Shown: piece after piece, positions 24,123 to 32,189 of the stretch
Layout of the letters: every line of letters starts with the position of its first letter
Position numbering within the stretch: the first letter of the stretch is position 1
Position numbers and translations under genes: made by a program
Source of the DNA: Acidobacteriota bacterium
GTDB taxonomy: Bacteria; Acidobacteriota; Vicinamibacteria; Vicinamibacterales; JAFNAJ01
Reading direction: 5' to 3'
DNA length: 64,000 bases
Assembly (NCBI GenBank): GCA_023384575.1
Contig: JAHDVP010000007.1
Coordinates: 44,742-108,741 of the forward strand
The notes under the pieces: generated by a model
What the model was told of the DNA's origin: nothing
The model's input: only the letters and a program-made list of their open reading frames with translations
Database searches by the model: none

Positions 24123-26543
24123 ATGGACGTCCTCCGCCAGGATCTCCTCGGCGCCCTGCGTCAGATCACGGCACGCCCGGGCGTCGCCCTCGTCGCCATC
24201 CTCACGCTGGCGCTCGGCATCGGGGCCAACACGGTCGCCTTCACGGCCGCCAACGCGCTCTTCATCAAGGGCGCCGCCGGCACCGACCGTCCTGATACGG
24301 CGTGGATCATGACCAGCGGCCCCGGCGAGGCCACGGGCGCGCTCTCGGTGGCCGAGTTCGAGCGCTTCGCCGACGCGACACGGGACGTGCTCGTGACGGC
24401 GGTCGAAGGCCGCACGTCGCTCGCCTGGCAGCGGCCCGAGGCAACCGACGCCATCTGGGGCCTGCTTGTCTCGGCCCAGTACTTCGCCGCGCTTGAGACG
24501 CGACCACTCCTCGGCCGGTTGCAGGGCCCCGAGGAGGCGGACGCGACGCCGACGGCCGTCGTCAGCGAACGCTTCTGGCGGGATCGTCTCGACGCAGCCT
24601 CCCTTGGCGGCCTCACGCTGGTCCTCAACGGCGTCGACGTCGCCATCGTCGGCGTGCTCGACGACCGCTTCCAGGGGCCGGGCGGCCTGTACACGCCCGA
24701 CGTGTGGCTGCCCTTCGAGGCGCGACACCTGCTGGGGCTGCCCGCCGCCCTCGAGGACCCGACCGAACGGTGGCTCACCATGGTCGCGCGGCTCGCGCCC
24801 GGGCATCACGCGGCCGACGCCCGTGGGCGGCTCGAGGCCGCGGCGCAGGCCATGGCCGAGGCGTGGCCGGGGACGCACGCCGCGCGAGGGGTCCGCTTCG
24901 TCCTGATGCAGGATGGCCACCCCGAGGTCCGCGGCCTCCGGCGCGTCGGGTGGATCGCGATGGGCGCGGTGGGCCTGGTGCTGCTGCTCGCCTGCTTCAA
25001 CGTCGCCAACCTGCTGCTCACCCGCGCGGTCGAGCGCGAGCGCGAGATGGCGATCCGATCCGCAATCGGCGCCGGCCGCGCCCGTCTGGTGCGTCAGCTG
25101 GCGACCGAGGGGCTGGTGCTCGCGACGCTCGCCGGAGCGGTCGCGCTCGTCGTCGCGGCCTGGAGCGACCGCCTGCTCTCGGCCTTCGCGCTCCCGGCGC
25201 CGATCCCGCAGAGACTCGATCTGACACTGGATACCACGGTGCTCGGGTTCGTCGCGGCGACCGTGCTCGTGACCGGAGTGCTCCCCACGCTCGCGCCCGC
25301 GGTACACGCGCTGCGGGTGAGTCTCGCCACCCCGCTCACCGCACAGGGCGTGAGCGTCTGGTCGCCTCGTACGTCGGGGGCCCGGGCCGCCATGGTCGTG
25401 ATCCAGGTTGCGGGCTCGACGGTCTTCCTCACGACCGCGGCGCTCTTCGTGCAGACGGTCTGGTCGGCGAGCGGCGCCGATCTCGGCTTCGAGCGCGAGC
25501 GCCTCGTGGTCGTGGAGCTGCCGGCGCCGGTCGAGGGCCCGGGCGGGGGCACCGAGGGCGCGCGCCGCTTCGTCGATCGGCTGGCGGCGCAAGTCGCCGC
25601 GCTGCCGGGCGTGTCCGGTGCGGCGGTCGCCGACCGCGTGCCGTTCTACGTCGGCCGGCCCCGGCTGACGTCGTACTCGTCGACCGACGCGCGCTGCGTC
25701 GACGAGTGTCCGTCGGTCGCGACGTATGCCGTGGGTCCGGACTTCTTCCGTACGATGGGCATCCCGCTCGTCGAAGGGACGGAGTTCGACCGCACCACCT
25801 CGGCCGACGGCGTGATGGTCAGCGAGAGCTTCGCGCGAGCGCGCTGGCCGGGCGAATCGGCGGTTGGCCGACGCCTGCCGCTCGGAGACGAGGGTGGCAC
25901 GGGCACGGTCGTGGGTGTCGCGCGCGACACGCGGCATCGCCGTCTCGACCCGGACGAGCGCGGGGCAGCGCTGTACGTGCCGCTTGCCGAGGGCGACTGG
26001 CGCAAGCCGATCACGCTCGTCGTCGGCACCGACGGTCCGGCCGCCCTGCTCGTGCAGCCCATCGTTGCGGAGGCCCGCGCGGTGGACCCGGGCGTGGCCC
26101 TGCTCTCGGTGAAGACGATCCGTGAGCGGCTCCGCATGCCGCTCTGGCAGTGGCACGCGACGAGCGGCTTCTTCACGGCCTGCGGCGCGCTGGCGCTGGC
26201 GCTCGCCACCATCGGCCTCTTCGGCGTCGTCGCCTGCTCGGTGTCGCGGCGCGTTCGCGAGTTCGGGGTGCGCATGGCGCTCGGCGCCACGCGCCGCCGC
26301 CTCTTCGCCGGCGTCCTGGCCGACGGCGCGCGCGTGGTCGCGCCGGGCCTCGCCCTCGGCATCCTTGGGGCGGCCGTGCTCACCCGCGGCATCGAAGCGA
26401 CGTTCGTCGGGACGCGCGCCGCCGGCGCGACGACGTTCATGGCCGTCGCGGCCCTCCAGGCCGTGGTGGTGCTCGCCGCCTGCCTCGTGCCGGCACGGCG
26501 GGCCGCCGGCGTCGACCCGCTCGTCGCGATGCGCGCCGAGTAG
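24123..26543 (+). CDS. ADOP-type FtsX/MacB-like ABC transporter permease
   Basis: 806 residues. The N-terminus, LRQDLLGALRQITARPGVAL then ILTLALGIGANTVAFTAANA, is the mark of acidobacterial duplicated orphan permeases. The protein has two MacB-type periplasmic domains (about 40-230 and 420-640) alternating with FtsX-like membrane bundles (three helices near 270-400, three near 680-800). A duplicated MAIRSAIGAGRARLVRQL / VRMALGATRRRLFAGVL pair marks the two coupling loops. No ABC ATPase gene is next to it, as usual for these orphans. MacB relatives export peptides or lipoproteins by mechanotransmission, but for ADOPs the substrate is unknown. No ribosome binding site is visible before the ATG. 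Confidence 0.92.
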   Translation: MDVLRQDLLGALRQITARPGVALVAILTLALGIGANTVAFTAANALFIKGAAGTDRPDTAWIMTSGPGEATGALSVAEFERFADATRDVLVTAVEGRTSLAWQRPEATDAIWGLLVSAQYFAALETRPLLGRLQGPEEADATPTAVVSERFWRDRLDAASLGGLTLVLNGVDVAIVGVLDDRFQGPGGLYTPDVWLPFEARHLLGLPAALEDPTERWLTMVARLAPGHHAADARGRLEAAAQAMAEAWPGTHAARGVRFVLMQDGHPEVRGLRRVGWIAMGAVGLVLLLACFNVANLLLTRAVEREREMAIRSAIGAGRARLVRQLATEGLVLATLAGAVALVVAAWSDRLLSAFALPAPIPQRLDLTLDTTVLGFVAATVLVTGVLPTLAPAVHALRVSLATPLTAQGVSVWSPRTSGARAAMVVIQVAGSTVFLTTAALFVQTVWSASGADLGFERERLVVVELPAPVEGPGGGTEGARRFVDRLAAQVAALPGVSGAAVADRVPFYVGRPRLTSYSSTDARCVDECPSVATYAVGPDFFRTMGIPLVEGTEFDRTTSADGVMVSESFARARWPGESAVGRRLPLGDEGGTGTVVGVARDTRHRRLDPDERGAALYVPLAEGDWRKPITLVVGTDGPAALLVQPIVAEARAVDPGVALLSVKTIRERLRMPLWQWHATSGFFTACGALALALATIGLFGVVACSVSRRVREFGVRMALGATRRRLFAGVLADGARVVAPGLALGILGAAVLTRGIEATFVGTRAAGATTFMAVAALQAVVVLAACLVPARRAAGVDPLVAMRAE

Positions 26544-26588
26544 TCCGGAACGGTCGTCACTCGAAACGCGCGATTGTCGCGCGGCCGA

Positions 26589-26617
26589 TTGACGGTCCCG
26601 GACGGGAGGGCTATGCT
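26589..26617 (+). promoter_or_regulatory. Sigma70-type promoter of the Ser/Thr kinase gene
   Basis: -35 TTGACG (26589-26594), 17-base spacer, -10 TATGCT (26612-26617). It lies 83 bases upstream of the GTG start of the kinase and just after the end of the ADOP permease gene. Confidence 0.55.
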
Positions 26618-26700
26618 GCAGTCCTTCCTCAACAGGGTTCCCGTCGCGCGAACCCGGTCCGGGAGCGCGACCCGTTGCGGGGCCTGCGGGAAGGAGACAC

Positions 26701-29331
26701 GTGGTCGGACGCTCGGTCGGGCCCTATCAGCTGGTCAGGCGTCTCGGTGCCGGCGGCATGGGCGAGGTTTATCTCGCTCGGGATTCGCGGCTCCAGCGGC
26801 AGGTCGCGATCAAGAGCCTGACGAGCGCGGGGCTGACCGAACCCGAGGCGCGCGGCCGCGTGCTGCGCGAGGCCCGGGCCGCGGCCGCCCTGAACCATCC
26901 CAACATCGCGACGATTCACGATGTCGTCGAGGCCGACGACCGCGCGTACATCGTCATGGAGTTCGTGGAGGGCCGCACCCTCTCGGCCCGGATCGCCGAG
27001 GGGGCCCTTCCCGTCGGCGAGGCCGTCGCCATTGGCCTGCAGCTCGCCGAGGCGCTCGACGCGGCGCACGCGCGAGGCATCGTGCACCGCGATCTGAAGC
27101 CCGCCAACATCTGCCAGACCGCATCGGGCACCATCAAGGTGCTCGACTTCGGCCTCGCGCGGCGCGCCGCGCCGTCCACGGAACTTGCGCACACCACGGC
27201 CACGCACGACACGTTCCACGGCCAGACGGCCGGTACGCCGGGGTACATGGCGCCAGAACAGGTGCTCGGCCAGCCGACCGACGTACGCACCGACATCTAC
27301 TCGGCGGGCGTGGTGTTGTACGAGCTGCTGACCGGCAGGAGGCCGTTCGATGGCCCCGACACGCTCGCGATTGCGGTCGCGACCGTCTCGGCCGACCCGC
27401 CACCGCTGCTCATCGTCAACCCGGAGGTCCCGTCGGCGATTGCCGAGGTCGTCGCCCGTGCCATGGCGCGCGATCCGGCCGCCCGCTACCCTTCGGCGCG
27501 CGCGCTCGCCGCCGCGCTGGCCGGCGCGCAGGGGAGCGCGGCAACGGCGCCGATGGCGGCCAGGGGAACGCGCGCGTCCGTGTCCGAGGCACCGGCCGCT
27601 GCCTCGACGTCAGCGCCGCGCACCCGACGGCGCCTGCTGGCGGCCGGCGTGGTCCTCGGCGTCGTGGCCATCGTCGCGGTCGCCCTGGCAACGAGGTGGC
27701 CACGCGCGGCGCCCGAAGCGGTGGCGGGCGTTCCGGTCGTCGCCGTGCTTCCGTTCCTGAGCGACGGCGACGTCCCCGCCAACGAGGCGCTGGCGGCCGG
27801 CTTCTCGGACGTCCTCGTGGCCACGTTGTCGAAGCTGCCGGAGGTGGGCGTCATCTCGTCGGCGGCCACGCGCGATTTCCGCGACCCGGGCCGGGACCTC
27901 GCGCGCATCGCCCAGTCGCTCGGCGCCTCCTTCGTCGTCGACGCCTCGCTGCAGCGCGTGGCCGATCGGATCCGGGTCACCGTCACGCTGGTCGGCGCCG
28001 GGTCGAACCTCGTCGCGTGGAGCGACCACGTCGACGGCACGATCGACGAGGTGTTCGACGTGCAGCGCCGCCTGGCGACCGGTCTGGCCGAGGGACTGCG
28101 GCTTCGCCTCTCGCCGGCGAGCCTGACCGAGCTCTCGTCCACGCCCACGTCGGACCGTGAGGCCTTCACCGACTACGCGCGGGGCCGCGCGCTGCTCGAG
28201 CGCCAGGACGTCCCGGGCCACGTCGACGGCGCCATCGACGCGTTCCGGGCGGCGGCCTCGCGCGACCCGGAGTTCGCCCTCGCGCACGCCGGGCTCGCCG
28301 AGGCGTACTGGGCACGGTACGAGGACACCCGCGACACGGCCTGGGCGCCACTCGCCGTGGCCGCCGCCGAGCGTGCCGCGGCGCTCGACCCGGCGTCGCC
28401 CCGGGTCATCGTCTCGATGGGAAGGATCTATGCCGGTACCGGGCGCACCAACGAGGCCATCGAGGCCTATCGCCGCGCGATGGCCCTGCAGCCGCACGAC
28501 GACGAGGTCCACCGCCTGCTCGGCCGTGTGTTCGAGCGGGCCGGCCGCGCGAAGGAGGCGCAGGAAGCCTACGAGCGGGCCCTCGCGATCCGCCCGGGCT
28601 CGTGGCACAACCACAGCGAACTCGGCGCGTTTCATTTCGGCGCCGGGCGTTACGCGGATGCCGCCGAGTCGTTCCGGCGGGTGACCGAGCTCGCCCCGGA
28701 CAACGCCTGGGGATTCGTCAACCTCGGCGCGGCGTACCACGCCCTCGACGACCGCACCCGAGCCCTGGAGTACTATCAGCGCGCCGTGGCCATCTCCAAG
28801 ATCGAAACGGCGTACTCGAATATCGGGGCCCTCCTCTATCACGAGGGGCGGTTCGGCGAGGCGCGGGCGGCTTTCGAGCAGGCCATCGCGCTCGCCCCGC
28901 GGCGCCCCACGTACCATCGCAACCTGGGCGACGTGCTCATGAGGCTCGGCCGCTCGACCGATGCCCGCGCGTCGTTCGAACGCGCTGCCGAGCTCGCGGC
29001 CGATTCGCTGAAGGTCAACCCGGGCGATGCCCGGCAGCTGGCGTTCCTGGCCGTGGTCGAGGCCAAGCTCGGACGCCACGAGGCCGCGCTCGCGGATGCG
29101 GAGCGGGCGGTCCAGCTCGCGCCGGAGGCGGGCGACGTCCGCTACCGCCTGGGTGTCGTGCAGGCGCTCTCTGGCGCGCACGATCGTGCCCTCGCGACGC
29201 TGGCCGAGGCCGTCTCGCTCGGCTACAGCGTCACACTGCTCCGCGCCGACGACGACCTCGCACCGCTGCGGAGTCACCCGGCCTACGAACGTCTGACATC
29301 CGTGTCCGATTTCACCAAGGAGGATCCATGA
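26701..29331 (+). CDS. Ser/Thr protein kinase with TolB-N-like and TPR domains
   Basis: 876 residues from GTG 26701, with AAGGAG upstream. The kinase domain (about 8-275) has the glycine loop LGAGGMGEVYLA, the ATP-binding K38 (VAIKSL), HRD loop HRDLKPANI with D131, the DFG motif (149-151) and TAGTPGYMAPEQVLG. A basic stretch and one membrane helix (about 307-330) follow. The next region starts AVLPFLSDGDVPANEALAAG and looks like the TolB amino-terminal-like domain found in acidobacterial kinases. From about 485 there are about eight TPR units, for example ALAHAGLAEAYWARY and AIEAYRRAMALQPHDDEVHR. The kinase should lie in the cytosol and the TolB-like and TPR parts outside, giving a receptor layout. 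Its stop overlaps the next start. Confidence 0.93.
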   Translation: MVGRSVGPYQLVRRLGAGGMGEVYLARDSRLQRQVAIKSLTSAGLTEPEARGRVLREARAAAALNHPNIATIHDVVEADDRAYIVMEFVEGRTLSARIAEGALPVGEAVAIGLQLAEALDAAHARGIVHRDLKPANICQTASGTIKVLDFGLARRAAPSTELAHTTATHDTFHGQTAGTPGYMAPEQVLGQPTDVRTDIYSAGVVLYELLTGRRPFDGPDTLAIAVATVSADPPPLLIVNPEVPSAIAEVVARAMARDPAARYPSARALAAALAGAQGSAATAPMAARGTRASVSEAPAAASTSAPRTRRRLLAAGVVLGVVAIVAVALATRWPRAAPEAVAGVPVVAVLPFLSDGDVPANEALAAGFSDVLVATLSKLPEVGVISSAATRDFRDPGRDLARIAQSLGASFVVDASLQRVADRIRVTVTLVGAGSNLVAWSDHVDGTIDEVFDVQRRLATGLAEGLRLRLSPASLTELSSTPTSDREAFTDYARGRALLERQDVPGHVDGAIDAFRAAASRDPEFALAHAGLAEAYWARYEDTRDTAWAPLAVAAAERAAALDPASPRVIVSMGRIYAGTGRTNEAIEAYRRAMALQPHDDEVHRLLGRVFERAGRAKEAQEAYERALAIRPGSWHNHSELGAFHFGAGRYADAAESFRRVTELAPDNAWGFVNLGAAYHALDDRTRALEYYQRAVAISKIETAYSNIGALLYHEGRFGEARAAFEQAIALAPRRPTYHRNLGDVLMRLGRSTDARASFERAAELAADSLKVNPGDARQLAFLAVVEAKLGRHEAALADAERAVQLAPEAGDVRYRLGVVQALSGAHDRALATLAEAVSLGYSVTLLRADDDLAPLRSHPAYERLTSVSDFTKEDP

Positions 29332-29759
29332 GTCGCCTTTCACTGAGCGGGTCGCTCGGTCTGCTCACCCTGGCCGTGCTCCTCGTCGCGCTCGCCACAC
29401 CGCCTGCGGACGCCCAGGGGCAGGGCGCGAGTCCCGGCGACCGCGACGTGGCGATCGTGCTCGTCCCGGGGGACGAAGGCCAGTGCAAGAAGCTCGACGT
29501 GCCGCGTGCAGAGGGCTGGCCCGGACGCGTCGTGCGTTTCCAGGTCTTCAACTTCTGCACGGAGGGCGAGGTGGACGTCGAACTTCGACTGCCCGAGGCC
29601 TTCGAGGTGCGGACGCCGCGAGGCAAGGGCCGGAGCCGCACGCGCCAGCAGATCTCCGCGCGGGTGCGGAGCGCGGCGTCGGCCGGCGTGTACGAGTACG
29701 TCGTGGTCGTCAACGGCGTGGAGATCGACCCCGAAATCGAGATCCGGCGCGGGGGCTAG
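29328..29759 (+). CDS. Small secreted protein coupled to the Ser/Thr kinase
   Basis: 143 residues. The ATG overlaps the kinase TGA (ATGA), and AAGGAGGAT just upstream is a near-perfect ribosome binding site, so it is strongly translated with the kinase. It has a signal peptide (LLTLAVLLVALATPPADAQG) and then about 115 residues with two cysteines (EGQCKK and FNFCTE) that could make a disulphide. The sequence is beta-rich: RVVRFQVFNFCTEGEVDVEL, ARVRSAASAGVYEYVVVVNGVEIDPEIEI. It resembles an immunoglobulin-like or cupredoxin-like sandwich, but I recognise no family. Because it is exported and coupled, it may be a ligand or regulator of the external part of the kinase; that is inference. Confidence 0.75.
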   Translation: MSRLSLSGSLGLLTLAVLLVALATPPADAQGQGASPGDRDVAIVLVPGDEGQCKKLDVPRAEGWPGRVVRFQVFNFCTEGEVDVELRLPEAFEVRTPRGKGRSRTRQQISARVRSAASAGVYEYVVVVNGVEIDPEIEIRRGG

Positions 29760-29778
29760 CGCGCTCGTCTCACCACGC

Positions 29779-31143
29779 TCAGCGGATCGTCCAGAGCTCC
29801 GTCTGCGGTCCCGAGAGGTACTCGGTCCGGCCGTCGGGATGCACGAGCACGTCCTCCTCGCGCATCATCCGCACGGCCTGCCCGCCCCATTCCGGCACCG
29901 CAGTCGTCGTCGAGAACTCGAGCGAGATCCACTCGCCGCCGAGGAGGCGGAAGCGGGGATGGTCGCCGTAGCGCTCGGGCCAGTCGTGGATCATCCAGAC
30001 GCCGGCATCGTGCACCCAGTACCCCTGCACGTGCGAGTAGACGAGCACCTGCAGGCCCTCGGCGCTGGCCCGCGATTCGGCGGCGCGCTTGATCTCGATC
30101 CCGGTCCGGCCCGGCTTCATCTCCTCGAGCACGATCGCCGCCGCACGCTGCGACTCGGCGAACGCCTTCACGAGGCCGGCGGGCGGCGCCGTCTCGCCCT
30201 CCTTGAGCACGTACGCCATCTTCTGCTGGTCGGTGACGATGCCCGACAGCGTCACGCCGAAGTCCACGTGCAGCAGGTCTCCGCGCTCGACGACCGGATC
30301 GTCGGCATCGTCGAGCGAGAGGCCGTCCGGCCGCTGGAGGTCGAGCGACGCCGGGAAGTTGAACTCGAACCCCTGGATCTTGCGCTCGGCGGTGATCCAG
30401 TAGTGCAGGTCCATCAGGCGCGTGCGGCCGGGCGTGATGGCCTCGTTCGAGAAGGCGCGCCGGAGGATGTCGAAGGTGCCCCGGCTGGCCTCCCGGGCGA
30501 TGTCGTGCTCCTCCGCGGTGTGGACCGAGGCGTACTCGACGAGCAGCGGCTCGGACGAGGTGAGCTTCGCGGCGTGTTCCGGACCGATGGCGTCGACCAG
30601 GTAGTCGTTCAGCGAAACCGTCAGACCGTCGAACATGCTGATGGTGCGGGACCGGTTGACGGCAATGCGGCGGGGCCGGCGGTCGTCGACGTACCGCTTG
30701 AGGTGCGGCGCGAGTCCTTCTTCGCCGTAGTTCCGGATCGTGTCGTAGAAGCGCGAGAGATGGCCCGACAGGTGCGTGCCGAGCGCCGTGGTCTCGAGCG
30801 GGCGGTCCCCGCCCGGGTCGAAGAACAGGTAGGCGTTCCGGTGGCCGTACCAGCCGGTGACGCCGTGGCCGCCGAAGAGTGAGACGACCGGGTCGACGGC
30901 GTTCTCCCGGCTCATCACCACGAGGAGATCGACGCCGTGCTTGCGCATCAGCGGCAGGAGGTGCGCGCGCATCTTCTCGGACTTGACCCGCCACTCCCGC
31001 TCGTCGAGCGCGCGGATCCGCTCGGGCGTCACGACGGGCCGCGGCCCCTGCCCGAACGCCGTCGCCGCGAGGGTCGTGACCGCCATCGACACGATCAGAC
31101 CGGCGCGCGCCGCCCTTTCTAGCCCGCCCCTCCCTGCAGTCAT
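29779..31143 (-). CDS. Secreted M24 family metallopeptidase (Xaa-Pro type)
   Basis: 454 residues with AGGAGG before the ATG and a signal peptide (GLIVSMAVTTLAATAFGQG). A creatinase-like N-terminal domain (about 50-215) is followed by the M24 catalytic fold. The metal-binding Asp pair is intact: LLHVDFGVTLSGIVTDQQ, with the two Asp 11 residues apart. The later ligands sit in HVQGYWVHDAGVW (His), ISLEFSTTTAV (Glu) and MMREEDVLV (Glu). This is probably an active dinuclear-metal aminopeptidase of Xaa-Pro type or a related enzyme, outside the cytoplasm. It contrasts with the M24 homologue at 4391-5794, which lacks the Asp pair. It converges on the small secreted protein with a gap of 19 bases. Confidence 0.88.
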   Translation of the reverse strand: MTAGRGGLERAARAGLIVSMAVTTLAATAFGQGPRPVVTPERIRALDEREWRVKSEKMRAHLLPLMRKHGVDLLVVMSRENAVDPVVSLFGGHGVTGWYGHRNAYLFFDPGGDRPLETTALGTHLSGHLSRFYDTIRNYGEEGLAPHLKRYVDDRRPRRIAVNRSRTISMFDGLTVSLNDYLVDAIGPEHAAKLTSSEPLLVEYASVHTAEEHDIAREASRGTFDILRRAFSNEAITPGRTRLMDLHYWITAERKIQGFEFNFPASLDLQRPDGLSLDDADDPVVERGDLLHVDFGVTLSGIVTDQQKMAYVLKEGETAPPAGLVKAFAESQRAAAIVLEEMKPGRTGIEIKRAAESRASAEGLQVLVYSHVQGYWVHDAGVWMIHDWPERYGDHPRFRLLGGEWISLEFSTTTAVPEWGGQAVRMMREEDVLVHPDGRTEYLSGPQTELWTIR

Positions 31144-31177
31144 CCGGACCTCCTCTTCGGTCGTGTCGCCGCGGCTA

Positions 31178-31206
31178 TTGACGCGGCGAACGACTCCGAC
31201 AAGACT
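31178..31206 (+). promoter_or_regulatory. Candidate promoter for proline dehydrogenase
   Basis: -35 TTGACG (31178-31183), 17-base spacer, -10-like AAGACT (31201-31206). The transcript would begin only a few bases before the ATG at 31218, giving a nearly leaderless mRNA. The -10 is weak. Confidence 0.35.
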
Positions 31207-31217
31207 CTACGGCAGCC

Positions 31218-32150
31218 ATGAGCGTGATGAGAAGCCTCCTGCTCGCCGGGTCGGAGAACCGCTGGCTGCGCACCACCGCGCCGAAGATGTGGTTCGTGCG
31301 CCGCGCCGTCACCCGCTTCATGCCCGGCGAAACCATCGACGAGGCCCTGCCCGCCGCCCGGGCGCAGCAGCAACTCGGGATCGGGACGGTCTTCACCCTG
31401 CTCGGCGAGAGCCTGGTCGACCCCACCGAAGCCGACGCCGTCCGACAGCACTACCTCGATGTCCTCGATCGCGTCCAGCAGGGCGGACTCGACGCCGAGA
31501 TCTCCGTCAAGCCGACGCAGCTCGGCCTCGATTTCAGCCGCGAGGCGTGCGACGCTCACCTGTTCGCCCTGGCCGAGCGGGCCGACGCCCTCGGCAACTG
31601 GCTCTGGATCGACATGGAGTCGACCGCGTACACCGATGTGACCCTCGACATGTACGTGAAGCTGCGGGAGCGCTTCCCGCACGTCGGACTCTGCGTGCAG
31701 GCCTACCTGTTCCGAACCGATGACGACCTGAAGCGGCTGATCGCGATCGGCGGGTCGGTCAGGCTCGTCAAGGGCGCGTACCGCGAGCCGCCGACCCTCG
31801 CCTACGCGGCCAAGCGCGACGTCGACGAAGCGTATTTCCGGCACGCGATGATGCTGGTGTCGCCGGAGGCGCGCGAACGGGGCGTGCGCGCCATCTTCGG
31901 GACGCACGACCCGGTGCTGATCCGGCGCATCACCGAGGCCGGGGCCGCGGCGGGCGTGCCGAAGCCACGCCTGGAGTTCCAGATGCTCTACGGCATCCAG
32001 CGGGGCGAGCAGCAGCGGCTGGCCGAGGCCGGCTACCCGTTCCGGGTGCTCATCGCCTACGGCCACGCGTGGTTCGCCTGGTACATGCGCCGGCTCGCCG
32101 AGCGCCCGGCGAACGTGCTCTTCGTCGTGAAGAACCTCTTCAGCCGATGA
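31218..32150 (+). CDS. Proline dehydrogenase, monofunctional
   Basis: 310 residues, the size of single-domain bacterial ProDH/PRODH. It oxidises L-proline to pyrroline-5-carboxylate with FAD and passes electrons to the membrane quinone pool. Motifs of the (beta-alpha)8 fold: ISVKPTQLGLD, VQAYLFRT, RLVKGAYREPP, IFGTHDP, LEFQMLYGIQ and the C-terminal substrate motif YMRRLAERPANV with the two arginines that bind proline carboxylate. A second enzyme for pyrroline-5-carboxylate oxidation is not in this window. The gene is divergent from the M24 peptidase gene, whose action on proline-containing peptides would supply proline; that link is only suggestive. Confidence 0.93.
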   Translation: MSVMRSLLLAGSENRWLRTTAPKMWFVRRAVTRFMPGETIDEALPAARAQQQLGIGTVFTLLGESLVDPTEADAVRQHYLDVLDRVQQGGLDAEISVKPTQLGLDFSREACDAHLFALAERADALGNWLWIDMESTAYTDVTLDMYVKLRERFPHVGLCVQAYLFRTDDDLKRLIAIGGSVRLVKGAYREPPTLAYAAKRDVDEAYFRHAMMLVSPEARERGVRAIFGTHDPVLIRRITEAGAAAGVPKPRLEFQMLYGIQRGEQQRLAEAGYPFRVLIAYGHAWFAWYMRRLAERPANVLFVVKNLFSR

Positions 32151-32189
32151 GCCGACGTCCGTCCCTGGCCTCGTCCGGGGCGGGATCCC

